Source: Pseudomonas orientalis (GTDB lineage Bacteria; Pseudomonadota; Gammaproteobacteria; Pseudomonadales; Pseudomonadaceae). Taken from it: DNA of 64,000 nucleotides. This document shows positions 44,180 through 52,456 of the stretch, piece after piece; position 1 is the first letter of the stretch; each line of letters opens with the position of its first letter. Both the position numbers and the translations under genes were made by a program. The notes under the pieces were generated by a model, which was not told where the DNA came from, did not search any database, and saw nothing but the letters and a program-made list of their open reading frames with translations. The stretch is taken from assembly GCF_022807995.1 (NCBI RefSeq), contig NZ_CP094351.1, positions 2,821,001 to 2,885,000 of the forward strand, in the 5' to 3' direction.

Positions 44180-44534
44180 GGCGATCCTGACATTAAGGGT
44201 AATTGCGTCCGCTTAAAATTACGCGGACACAATCACCCTTATTGGCCAAGGTCGGAAGGTGTGTTCGCCGGCCCCTTACCTTCAATTGCCAATGTCGCCT
44301 TGACCCACAACCTCAATGCAAACCTCGTCCGTAAATGGATTCGGGTGCATGCGCAGAAAAACCTGGCACTGCAAACTGCCTTCATCCCGGTCAAGACTTC
44401 GCCGCCGGTGCCGATGCATCAGGCCCTTCCTGCCACGATCCGAATCGAAGTGCCGCATCCAAAGGTGTAGTCGTGGTGAGTTGGCCAGCAGAAAATGCAG
44501 CGGCGTGTTCTGCTTTCCTACGAGACCTGCTGCG

Positions 44535-44954
44535 ATGATCCGCGTCGATTCCATCTGGCTCGCCACCGAGCCCATGGACATGCGCGCCGGCACTGAAACC
44601 GCGCTCGTACGAGTCGTGGCGGTGTTCGGTGCGGCGAAGCCGCACTGTGCCTATCTGTTCGCCAACCGCCGCGCCAATCGAATGAAAGTGCTGGTGCATG
44701 ACGGCGTGGGGATTTGGCTTGCCGCCCGGCGTTTGAATCAAGGACGCTTCTTCTGGCCGGGTGTGCGACACGGCTCCGAAGTTGAGTTGGATGCCGAGCA
44801 ACTTCAGGCCCTGGTGCTCGGTTTACCTTGGCAGCGCGTCGGTGCAGGCGGAATCATCTCGATGCTTAACATCTGCCATGGCGTGCTTGCCAGCGCAATT
44901 GGCCCATCAGTCTATCGTCGCCATCAGCCCTCTCTGGCAAAATCGGCGGCATGA
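44535..44954 (+). CDS. tnpB: IS66 accessory protein TnpB (outer)
   Basis: A 139-residue Orf2-like protein, near-identical to the inner TnpB through GLPWQRVGAGG but with a longer C-terminus (about 25 extra residues) that overlaps the tnpC start by 4 bases. Intact, but its upstream tnpA is destroyed, so expression may depend on the inner element. Confidence 0.88.
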   Translation: MIRVDSIWLATEPMDMRAGTETALVRVVAVFGAAKPHCAYLFANRRANRMKVLVHDGVGIWLAARRLNQGRFFWPGVRHGSEVELDAEQLQALVLGLPWQRVGAGGIISMLNICHGVLASAIGPSVYRRHQPSLAKSAA

Positions 44955-46480
44955 CTTTGCATCCAAATCTCGATCAATTAAACCCTGAACAACTGCGTGC
45001 CCTGGCGGCGCAGTTGATCCAGCGCGTCGAGACAATGGACAAGCAAATCACTCATCACAAGTCGGTCAACGAGAAACTGGCCCACGAGATCGCGCTGCTC
45101 AAACGCTTCAAGCTTGCCAAGCGCAGCGAGCAGTTGAGCCCGGATCAAGCCAGCCTGCTCGACGACTTGATCGATACGGATATCGCCGCTATCGAAGCCG
45201 AACTTGAGGCGCTGCAACCGGCACCTGTCGAAGCCAAAGTGCGCCAGCAACCCAAGCGCGCACCGCTGCCACCGCAGTTTCCTCGCACACTGATCCATCA
45301 CGAACCGGACAACAGCCACTGCCAGTGCGGCTGCGCCCTCAAGCGCATCGGCGAAGATGCCAGCGAAAAGCTCGACTACACGCCCGGCGTATTCACCGTC
45401 GAGCGTCACATCCGTGGAAAGTGGGCCTGCGAGCAGTGTGAAACGCTAATCCAGGCGCCGGTACCGGCGCACGTCATCGACAAAGGCGTCCCGACCGCAG
45501 GCCTGCTGGCCCACATCATGGTGGCCAAGTTCGCCGACCATCTGCCGCTGTATCGCCAAGAGAAAATCTTCGGCCGCGCCGGGCTGCCCATCGCCCGTTC
45601 GACACTGGCGCAGTGGGTGGGTCAAACCGGCGTACAACTGCAACCGCTCGTGGAAGCACTGCGCGAGGCAGTGCTGGCCCAGCGAGTCGTCCATGCCGAT
45701 GAAACACCCGTGCAGATGCTGGCACCGGGTGAAAAGAAAACGCACCGAGCGTATGTCTGGGCCTACTGCACGACACCATTCTCGGCACTGAAGGCGGTAG
45801 TCTACGACTTCAGCCCGAGCCGTGCTGGCGAACATGCGCGCAACTTCCTGGGCACTTGGAACGGCAAGCTGGTCTGCGATGGCTTCGCAGGCTACAAGGC
45901 CGGCTTCGAAGGGGGCATCACCGAAATCGGCTGCATGGCCCATGCTCGCCGCAAGTTCTTCGACCTGCATGTGGCGAACAAAAGCCAACTGGCCGAACAG
46001 GCGCTGCACTCAATCGGCGGCCTATACGAGGTTGAACGAAAGGCCAAAGAGATGAGCGATGAAGATCGCTGGCGATTACGTCAAGAAATGGCGATTCCTA
46101 TCGCGGAGAAGTTGCATGAATGGATGCTGGCTCAGCGCGAACTTGTGCCCGAGGGCTCGGCCACAGCCAAGGCTCTGGATTACAGCCTGAAACGCTGGGT
46201 AGCGCTGACGCGCTACCTCAATGATGGTGCTGTGCCCATCGACAACAATCGGGTCGAAAATACGATCCGGCCTTGGGCCCTTGGCCGTTCGAATTGGCTC
46301 TTCGCCGGATCACTGCGCAGCGGTAAACGAGCGGCGGCAATTATGAGCTTGATTCAATCGGCACGCATGAATGGGCATGATCCGTTCGCGTATCTCAAGG
46401 ATGTACTGACGCGGTTGCCGACACAGAGGGCCAGTGCAATTGACCAATTACTACCGCATCAATGGGCACAGGGCTCCTAA
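44951..46480 (+). CDS. tnpC: IS66 transposase TnpC (outer)
   Basis: A 509-residue IS66 DDE transposase with HADETPVQML, CDGFAGYKA and NNRVENTIRPWALGRSNWLF as the acidic-residue sites and the CQCGCALKRIGED zinc motif. It is a close homologue of the inner TnpC, but differences are spread over the whole length, so the two elements are different IS66 members rather than copies. Intact reading frame. Confidence 0.92.
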   Translation: MTLHPNLDQLNPEQLRALAAQLIQRVETMDKQITHHKSVNEKLAHEIALLKRFKLAKRSEQLSPDQASLLDDLIDTDIAAIEAELEALQPAPVEAKVRQQPKRAPLPPQFPRTLIHHEPDNSHCQCGCALKRIGEDASEKLDYTPGVFTVERHIRGKWACEQCETLIQAPVPAHVIDKGVPTAGLLAHIMVAKFADHLPLYRQEKIFGRAGLPIARSTLAQWVGQTGVQLQPLVEALREAVLAQRVVHADETPVQMLAPGEKKTHRAYVWAYCTTPFSALKAVVYDFSPSRAGEHARNFLGTWNGKLVCDGFAGYKAGFEGGITEIGCMAHARRKFFDLHVANKSQLAEQALHSIGGLYEVERKAKEMSDEDRWRLRQEMAIPIAEKLHEWMLAQRELVPEGSATAKALDYSLKRWVALTRYLNDGAVPIDNNRVENTIRPWALGRSNWLFAGSLRSGKRAAAIMSLIQSARMNGHDPFAYLKDVLTRLPTQRASAIDQLLPHQWAQGS

Positions 46481-46497
46481 CACGCTATGAGCTACAT

Positions 46498-46974
46498 TCA
46501 GTCCGACGCGTCTGAATCTAATGGTGTCGATGGAGGTATTTGCCATGCGGGTTTTTTGTCATCCTGACTGTCGAAAATACGCCGCGCCTTGCGGAAATCC
46601 TCAACGTTCTCGACAACCCAAGTCCAGATAGGTGACATGCGGATCAACAGTCCCATACCCAGCGGCGTCAGCTCATACTCGACACGTGGCGGAATCTCAC
46701 CGAACTCCCGCCGAACCACTAGCCCATCCCGCTCCATGGAGCGTAGCGTCTTGGTTAACATCCGCTGAGTCACCCCAGTCATCTGCCTTTTTATTTCGGC
46801 ATGGCGCATCGTGCCGTAAACCCCCAGGGCATGCAGAATACCTAACGACCAGCGGCTACCTGCGTGAGCAAGCACTTCTCGTCTGACGCCATCATCGTCT
46901 TCTCTAAGCGTTCGGCAAATTGTTTCTGCCTGGCTGAGAGCCTCCTGATCGGTCATTTCATTCTCTGGTATCAC
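46498..46974 (-). CDS. HxlR-family regulator
   Basis: A 158-residue HxlR-type winged-helix protein: SRWSLGILHALGVYGTMRHA, IKRQMTGVTQRMLTKTLRSM, ERDGLVVRREFGEIPPRVEY, and YELTPLG. Members sense redox state or reactive compounds, some through a cysteine; one cysteine (AETICRTL) is present near the N-terminus. Divergent from the NmrA-like reductase with a 78-base gap, so it probably represses that gene. Its stop is a few bases from the end of the outer IS66. Confidence 0.85.
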   Translation of the reverse strand: MIPENEMTDQEALSQAETICRTLREDDDGVRREVLAHAGSRWSLGILHALGVYGTMRHAEIKRQMTGVTQRMLTKTLRSMERDGLVVRREFGEIPPRVEYELTPLGMGLLIRMSPIWTWVVENVEDFRKARRIFDSQDDKKPAWQIPPSTPLDSDASD

Positions 46975-47052
46975 AGGTGTGCCTTCTTACGAACGTTGCC
47001 TAATCGTGCAAGCATTTGTTCATCTTACAGGCAACAGGTCTCAGGAGAAATC

Positions 47053-48000
47053 ATGACCGAAGTGACCCAGCTTTCCCCCCAATCCATTCTCGTTCTAGGC
47101 GCCGGTGAGCTTGGGCTGCCGGTTCTGCGCAATCTTGCGCGAGTAGCAAAGCGCGCGCCCGGCTCCACAATCAGCGTCCTGCTCAGGGATTCGACCATCA
47201 ACACTCAGGTGCCCGAGAAAAAGGTCGAAATCGATGAGCTTCGAGATCTTGGCATCCAGATGGTGGCCGCAGATCTCGTGAATAATTCAATCGATCAGTT
47301 GGCTGAAGTGTTCGCACGGTTCGATACCGTAATAGGCTGCGCAGGCATGGTTGCAGGCCGGGAAACCCCGATGAAGCTGGCTACAGCAGCTCTCAAGTCC
47401 GGTGTGAAGCGCTACTTTCCTTGGCAGTTTGGTGTCGACTTCGAGGTAATCGGTCGGGGCAGTCCTCAAGATCTGTTCGATGCTCAGCTTGATGTACGCG
47501 AATTGCTTCGCGCCCAGGATAAAACTGAATGGGTAATCATCTCGACGGGTATGTTCACCAGCTTTCTATTCGAGCCAGTATTCGAGGTGGTTGACTTCGA
47601 AAACGATACCGTGAACGCGCTAGGCAGTCTTGAGACCAGCGTGACGCTCACGACTCCAGAAGACATTGGTGCGTTGACAGCGGAAATTGTTTTCTTCGAA
47701 CCTCGCTTCCGCGATCAGATTGTGTACCTCTCGGGAGATACAGTGACGTACGGAGAGGTTGCGAGCCTCCTCGAACGTGTACTGGGTCGCCCGTTCAAAC
47801 GTAACGTGTGGACTGTTCCGTACTTGCTCCAAGAATTGGAGAGAGACCCAACGCATCACATCAAGAAGTACCGCGCTGTGTTCGCCCAGGGCAGAGGCGT
47901 GGCCTGGCCTAAAGCAGGCACTTTCAACGCGCAGCAGTCGACTCAAGTCACGACCGCTGAGGAGTGGGCCCGTGCAAATCTGGCAACCTCATCAGCATAA
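47053..48000 (+). CDS. NmrA-like/isoflavone-reductase-type oxidoreductase
   Basis: A 315-residue atypical SDR. The NADPH site is ILVLGAGELGLPVLRNLARV; RYFPWQFGVDFEVIGRG matches the plant isoflavone/pinoresinol reductase-like branch. Bacterial relatives are annotated 'aromatic alcohol reductase'. AGGAG precedes the ATG at 47053; a longer frame from 46864 overlaps the divergent HxlR gene and is not used. The HxlR/NmrA pair is a common stress-responsive unit. Confidence 0.8.
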   Translation: MTEVTQLSPQSILVLGAGELGLPVLRNLARVAKRAPGSTISVLLRDSTINTQVPEKKVEIDELRDLGIQMVAADLVNNSIDQLAEVFARFDTVIGCAGMVAGRETPMKLATAALKSGVKRYFPWQFGVDFEVIGRGSPQDLFDAQLDVRELLRAQDKTEWVIISTGMFTSFLFEPVFEVVDFENDTVNALGSLETSVTLTTPEDIGALTAEIVFFEPRFRDQIVYLSGDTVTYGEVASLLERVLGRPFKRNVWTVPYLLQELERDPTHHIKKYRAVFAQGRGVAWPKAGTFNAQQSTQVTTAEEWARANLATSSA

Positions 48001-48266
48001 GGGCAGTAGCTGAACGAACGTTCTCGCGCTCGGAGTTGACCTGCTAAAAAGCTCCTCAGTCTGATAATGGGCGCTGATAACCGAAGCTAAGGCGCGGAGA
48101 ATGGGTCTGGTAATCCAAGACGACCGAATCTTTATCTTATCCGCACCATCTGCCGAGGTCTGAGGCGTCCCACTTCACTATCTATTGAGTTTTCTAAGCG
48201 CGAATTCCGAACCACGGTGACTTAACCAAGCGCTTACTAAAGCCTTGCAAATGAGCGTGGTTTTGA

Positions 48267-48553
<287 letters not shown>

Positions 48554-48729
48554 ATCTCACCCGTTTGAAAGTGCTGTAAGCGCAGCGCTTCTGCTCGCTC
48601 GTAGGCCCCCAACAGATTTTTCTCGGCTATGATGATCGAGCAGATCACAAAGAAGCCAGAGCTTCCCGATTTCGACGTATCCAGGTCATGATTGCCAGAC
48701 TCATCGACGAATGCGAACGTCCTTCCCAC
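48554..48729 (-). pseudogene. DUF3800 gene cut by IS3 element
   Basis: N-terminal 58 codons of a DUF3800 protein: RTFAFVDESGNHDLDTSKSG and FFVICSIIIAEKNLL, with the acidic FVDESG motif that suggests an RNase-H-like fold. The frame runs into the IS end and stops within a few codons. The C-terminal two-thirds is not found elsewhere in the window. DUF3800 genes are frequent in mobile and defence regions. Confidence 0.7.
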
Positions 48730-48807
48730 GCAACTACTCCATCAGTCAAAGCGCAATGCGCCGCGACTCGCATGTTACCTGAGTTCCAGCCGGCCGCAGC
48801 CATATAG

Positions 48808-48945
48808 TCAGCTAGTCTGGTGGAGGAATTTTTCGGCAACACACGCTGCCTTTTCCTATCGAAAAAGCCTCAGATCGCGGATCGGATAGACGAACTCACG
48901 GAAGCATGGGATAGCGGACAGCTCGGCAACGCTAAGAATAAATGA
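48808..48945 (+). pseudogene. C-terminal gene fragment of unknown family
   Basis: A 45-codon open stretch with coding-like composition reads SLVEEFFGNTRCLFLSKKPQ and then IADRIDELTEAWDSGQLGNA before a TGA. No start codon fits. It looks like the tail of a lost gene; family not recognised. Confidence 0.35.
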
Positions 48946-49025
48946 GACGACCACAATGCGCTTCCTTGAAGCTCCGGCGCACCAGACTCCAGGCATTATC
49001 AACCAGCGCAAAACGCCTATTCTGG

Positions 49026-50255
49026 TCAAAAAATTTCGATGTTTTCAACATTTGCATATACATCCAAGCTGACATCGACCGCCCTGTCCAACCTCAGAAG
49101 CGCTCCACTTCCCTGCGTTTCTTCGGCATCAGTGCATGCAGTAGAGTCAGCGAAAATCACGATCGCCTTCTGCCCAGTCTTTGAACTGGGGTAGATGATT
49201 CCGTCTATCTGAGCTCCATCTCCAGTCCGATACACATGTCGAAAATACTCTGTCACCACTTGGGTGGGCACGTACTCAGCGTGTGCTCTATCACTACGCT
49301 CAATTGGCTTGGTGAAATCGTCGATAAAGTTATTCATGAACCGGTAATAGTTACGCAGCTTCTGGAGTGTTGGATCGAAGAGGCTGGGAACAGGAAGCGA
49401 CTTCGATAGATCCACCACTCTAAGATCTCGAAGAGCAGTGAACTCGCCCGAGGCGACCTTCTTCCCCTTCGCATTGTCAGGCTCGTAAATCTCACGAATG
49501 GCTGTATTGAGATCAAATGCACCATAGAACATCGGAATGCCTACTGGGCTCATCCTATTAGGCATATTTGCTCGTTCGGCTGGAGGTGGGCCAAGATCCT
49601 TGGCCTGCGTTATCAACTCGTCCTGGTCGACGATCCGAACGCGATAAATTTTTTTCCCGCCCGGAACCGTATCAATAAGACCTAGACTTCCCACAACCCG
49701 GCCCAAGGTCTCCAGGATGTCAACCGGGTTCATTTCGTCATGCTGGTCACGATCGTATGCTGGGTTGACCGCCCTGAAAAAGACGAACCGCGCGGTGTGA
49801 GTGATGAATTTACTGAAGCTCTGCCAGCCGTAGACCAATATCTTGTGAAGAGGGAGAGAATACGGGTCTTTCTCGCACCATCCGGTGTCATGAATTGACC
49901 CGGCAATTGTATCTAGAATCTCTTCTGGGCAATCGGGGCCTACGTCGTAAAGCAGCTCATAAATGTTGTAAACATTACCTTGCCACCCACCTTCTCGGGT
50001 CTCGTAGGGAAGTCCTTCATTGGCTGGATCGCCCCACTCCAAGCAGAGGCTGTTCACCACGTGCTCTATCACATTATCCATGGCGGACACTTTGACTGAT
50101 CTATCGCAGTAGGAGCAGGTACCGGGACTACGATGTCTCCTTACGAATTTTTTCAGCCCAGCGTCTTGAATGCACCTCTCGCATACATAGGTATCCTCAA
50201 CGCTCGAATAGCCGCGCTCCATTTCCTCTTCCCGCATCCTTTGGACTCTGCCCAT
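49026..50255 (-). CDS. RES-domain protein with zinc-finger/HEPN-type N-terminus
   Basis: A 409-residue protein. N-terminal part: two CxxC pairs (YVCERCIQDAG and GTCSYCDRS), then a helical region of about 120 residues like the HEPN/RES N-terminal domain. C-terminal RES domain from about residue 205: KIYRVRI holds the NAD-binding arginine, MFYGAFDLNTAIREIYEPDN the tyrosine and glutamate, and IDGIIYPSSKTG the serine. RES toxins break NAD+ by phosphorolysis. Unlike classical toxin-antitoxin pairs, no Xre antitoxin gene is next to it. Fits a defence or abortive-infection role; alternative is a stand-alone stress toxin. Confidence 0.78.
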   Translation of the reverse strand: MGRVQRMREEEMERGYSSVEDTYVCERCIQDAGLKKFVRRHRSPGTCSYCDRSVKVSAMDNVIEHVVNSLCLEWGDPANEGLPYETREGGWQGNVYNIYELLYDVGPDCPEEILDTIAGSIHDTGWCEKDPYSLPLHKILVYGWQSFSKFITHTARFVFFRAVNPAYDRDQHDEMNPVDILETLGRVVGSLGLIDTVPGGKKIYRVRIVDQDELITQAKDLGPPPAERANMPNRMSPVGIPMFYGAFDLNTAIREIYEPDNAKGKKVASGEFTALRDLRVVDLSKSLPVPSLFDPTLQKLRNYYRFMNNFIDDFTKPIERSDRAHAEYVPTQVVTEYFRHVYRTGDGAQIDGIIYPSSKTGQKAIVIFADSTACTDAEETQGSGALLRLDRAVDVSLDVYANVENIEIF

Positions 50256-50699
50256 CCCGGTAATCTCATTCTGTAGTGAATCTAATCTGCTGGCTTTGCC
50301 GACGCAGAAACTTAGAGGATCTCGAAATCGGGGAGTCCTAATCGGCCTTCAAGTAGTAAGGGGGAAATCGCGGGCATCACTCTATCCATGCTGCGGCGAC
50401 TGACCAAAACCTCTGAGGCTGATAGCCGACGTCGCGAACCCTAGCTTAGCCTTTTCGGTGATCTATCGAAACGTTCGACTCCATGCGGTGAACGCGGGCG
50501 GCGATGCCGACCTAATGGCTTAGTAAACTCAATTCCCCGCCCTGCTCTTGCGTACCAAAGCGCTCGCCCCTTTCGGGCCAGCCGAAGACGTGTTTGCAGA
50601 TGCATATACCACGCAGACACGCTTTCTGAAAGGTAGGCGCAGTCGAAGGATTCCAGTGGATGTTTGATCTAGGGTGATCCAATATTTGGCGGCTTTTAC
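50256..50699. other. Divergent intergenic region RES / PIN
   Basis: About 440 bases without a gene I can support. A GC-rich hairpin-prone segment (CCCCTTTCGGGCCAG) lies near 50570. It must carry promoters for the RES and PIN genes. Confidence 0.45.
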
Positions 50700-50718
50700 A
50701 GCGTAGTACGCTTACTAC
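50700..50718. promoter_or_regulatory. Nested palindromes before PIN gene
   Basis: AGCGTA-G-TACGCT (50700-50712) overlaps GTAGTA-CGCT-TACTAC (50703-50718), both perfect, 22 bases before the PIN start. Two overlapping dyads could bind a repressor in alternative registers. Confidence 0.45.
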
Positions 50719-50739
50719 TTTAGGATTGAGACAGCGTTG

Positions 50740-51705
50740 ATGCGATTTTTTTTGGATACAAACATTTGGAGCTACATCGCGAATGAGGATGCTGGCTGTG
50801 AGCTTGCAGCGGTCGCTAGGGCAGCAGACGTTGAGATTGTCGTCTCCCCTGCCGTGGTGGATGAGGTACAGCAACTGCCGGTTCCGGAAGCCCGCCGCAA
50901 GGTTCTGCAGCTACTGACAAAAAAGGACTGGAAGCGACTGATGCCCGAGGTGTTCAGCGAATGCGCGGAGCTCAAGTCAGAGATCATCAAGCTTCGACCT
51001 GAGTGGGTCATAGCCGAACCTAACCTTAGGGAGTTCAATCGGGTCAGGTACGACTGGGTAAGGCGAACCGGAGGCTACTGGGATCGCGCGCGCCGGGAGA
51101 TCGAAACACCACCAACGAATGAAAGTGTTCGACGGGACGAAGAAGAACGCTTGGCTGTGGAGCAGTCGTTCGCGATAAGGGAGCGCATGAAGAAAACCAA
51201 GCCTGGCGGAGATACACACCTACAGTACGTCGGGCATGTCCCAGAGGCTGGCACTCCAGGCTGGACTGGAAAGCCCGTGCATTACTGGCGGATGCCCAGT
51301 CTGCACATGTTCAAATCGGAACTGCAGGTGTATGAGAGTGCGGTGAGAGAATGGCTCGATAGCGAAATTGACGTGCCCGCTATGCTTTCATCGCCAGAGT
51401 CGATGAATCGATTATGGCTGCACGAGTTAGACCCCGCCGCAGTTCCGCGGCAATGGCTGCGTGGATCGTTTGAGTTTCTTCAAGCTTGGCACAAAGTCAC
51501 TACCGGCACCCCTGGCGACACACGACTGGCGACCCATCTAGTTGATGCGGACATCATCATATCGGCCGATAAGAATTTCGTCCGCTTTGCAGAGCGTTGT
51601 AGAGAGGATGCACCGTTCAAAATTGGCAAAACACTGCGTGCGCAGGCAAATCGAGTTGGCGTGGACGAGGTGCTGCAATGGATCTCCAAGCCCGACACCC
51701 TTTGA
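50740..51705 (+). CDS. PIN-domain nuclease with large insertion
   Basis: A 321-residue protein. The N-terminus MRFFLDTNIWSYIANE gives the first PIN aspartate, VVSPAVVDEVQQLP the glutamate, and near the C-terminus ATHLVDADIIISADKNFVRF the last aspartates. Between them lies about 200 residues, rich in Arg, Glu and Trp, without a known motif, so it is more than twice the size of a VapC toxin. PIN proteins cut RNA with Mg2+. No VapB-like antitoxin gene is present. Followed by HEPN-like and SIR2 genes on the same strand (gaps of 90 and 85 bases). Confidence 0.75.
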   Translation: MRFFLDTNIWSYIANEDAGCELAAVARAADVEIVVSPAVVDEVQQLPVPEARRKVLQLLTKKDWKRLMPEVFSECAELKSEIIKLRPEWVIAEPNLREFNRVRYDWVRRTGGYWDRARREIETPPTNESVRRDEEERLAVEQSFAIRERMKKTKPGGDTHLQYVGHVPEAGTPGWTGKPVHYWRMPSLHMFKSELQVYESAVREWLDSEIDVPAMLSSPESMNRLWLHELDPAAVPRQWLRGSFEFLQAWHKVTTGTPGDTRLATHLVDADIIISADKNFVRFAERCREDAPFKIGKTLRAQANRVGVDEVLQWISKPDTL

Positions 51706-51795
51706 TGTTCTGTTTCGTGGGTACGCTGTTGATTCCTAGGCCTGTTCCGGGGCAGATGCCCCACAATTGCAGTCGGCTGAAACGAGGTAGCCAGT

Positions 51796-52371
51796 ATGAA
51801 TGACAACCGTGAGCAGTCGGGTAACGAGCAAGAGCTAGAGAGTTTCCTGCAAAAACAGCAGGCGGACTTCAACGAGCGTAGCTATTGGCTTCAGCATTCG
51901 CTGGGCGCGGAAACCCATTGGCTTTTTATCCAGGCGTATGATGCCCTGAAACATGAACTCTACTTGCCGGCTTGCACTGGATTTCTGACCGGAATTGAGG
52001 GCTCGCTTCGCAATACGATGGCTCAAGTGAAGATCCCTGCCCCAATCGACAACGTTGACGATATCTCACTGCTCAGTAACTCACTGTTGCGCCAAGCTAG
52101 GGCCAATGGCATGTCAATCGACGCCTTAGCATTTCCAGGTGAGCAAGATTTCGAAACCAATTTGCCTACCCGCCAGAACGTGGAACTCGTAAGGGTTCGG
52201 CACACCCTGTGTCATGGCAACATTCTTGAGTATGTTAGTGCCCAAGAGGATTTGCCGGCACTCTTCACACCAGAGTGCTGCCGCGACCTTGCCAATAAGC
52301 TTCACGTTATCTCTCGTAATTGGGTAGCGAACCTTGGCGCGTTCAGAAAGCAGGCTATGGGACTGCAATAA
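51796..52371 (+). CDS. HEPN-like helical protein
   Basis: A 191-residue, mostly helical protein with no family I can name with certainty. Near residue 134 it has NVELVRVRHTLCHGNILEY, which contains the R-x4-H signature of HEPN ribonucleases in the expected setting (helix, then N/G after H). The middle part, YLPACTGFLTGIEGSLRNTM, resembles the second helix of such folds. GAGGT lies nine bases before the ATG. It lies between PIN and SIR2 genes, a common partner class in defence loci; it could be an antitoxin-like or effector subunit. Confidence 0.55.
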   Translation: MNDNREQSGNEQELESFLQKQQADFNERSYWLQHSLGAETHWLFIQAYDALKHELYLPACTGFLTGIEGSLRNTMAQVKIPAPIDNVDDISLLSNSLLRQARANGMSIDALAFPGEQDFETNLPTRQNVELVRVRHTLCHGNILEYVSAQEDLPALFTPECCRDLANKLHVISRNWVANLGAFRKQAMGLQ

Positions 52372-52456
52372 TCGATCGTCTAGTCGAGTCTCACCCTTCT
52401 TACCATTTTTTGCGCCTGTATCTCGCCAGGGCGCGAACGCTATTAAGGACGATAGA

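Larger units (their letters stand above)
41870..44279 (-). mobile_element. Inner IS66-family element, complete
   Basis: A 2,410-base IS66 element on the minus strand, inserted in tnpA of the outer one. Both ends are visible: GTATGCGTCCGGGCATCAC at 41870 and, inverted, GTAAGGGGCCGGCGAACAC at 44279. The direct 8-base repeat CTTCAATT flanks it at 41862-41869 and 44280-44287, the size IS66 makes. All three genes (tnpA, tnpB, tnpC) are uninterrupted, so it may still move. Confidence 0.9.
41789..44538 (+). pseudogene. tnpA: IS66 tnpA (outer), split by insertion and frameshift
   Basis: The first 27 codons (MPQERRSYSKSFKAQVITEC ... DTSI) lie at 41789-41869; the rest resumes at 44288 with ANVALTHNLNANLVRKWIRV. 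Removing the inner element and one copy of its 8-base target duplication joins them in frame. A second lesion, a frameshift near 44465, separates IEVPHPK from the end VVVSWPAENAAACSAFLRDL. tnpA is the small HTH protein needed by IS66. The gene ends overlapping tnpB (ATGA). Confidence 0.85.
41686..46495 (+). mobile_element. Outer IS66-family element, interrupted
   Basis: An IS66 element on the plus strand with tnpA, tnpB and tnpC, split by a second IS66. The left end GTAACCGTCCGAGCAACAC at 41686 matches the inner element's end GTATGCGTCCGGGCATCAC. The right end lies just after the tnpC stop at 46480; I could not fix it exactly and see no 8-base duplication of the GGCTGAAC that precedes the left end, so that side may be trimmed. 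Confidence 0.75.

Noticed and set aside
46864..47052. Longer start for the NmrA-like gene
   Set aside because: The extra 63 codons overlap the divergent HxlR gene and its promoter; the ATG at 47053 has AGGAG and gives the family's normal N-terminus.
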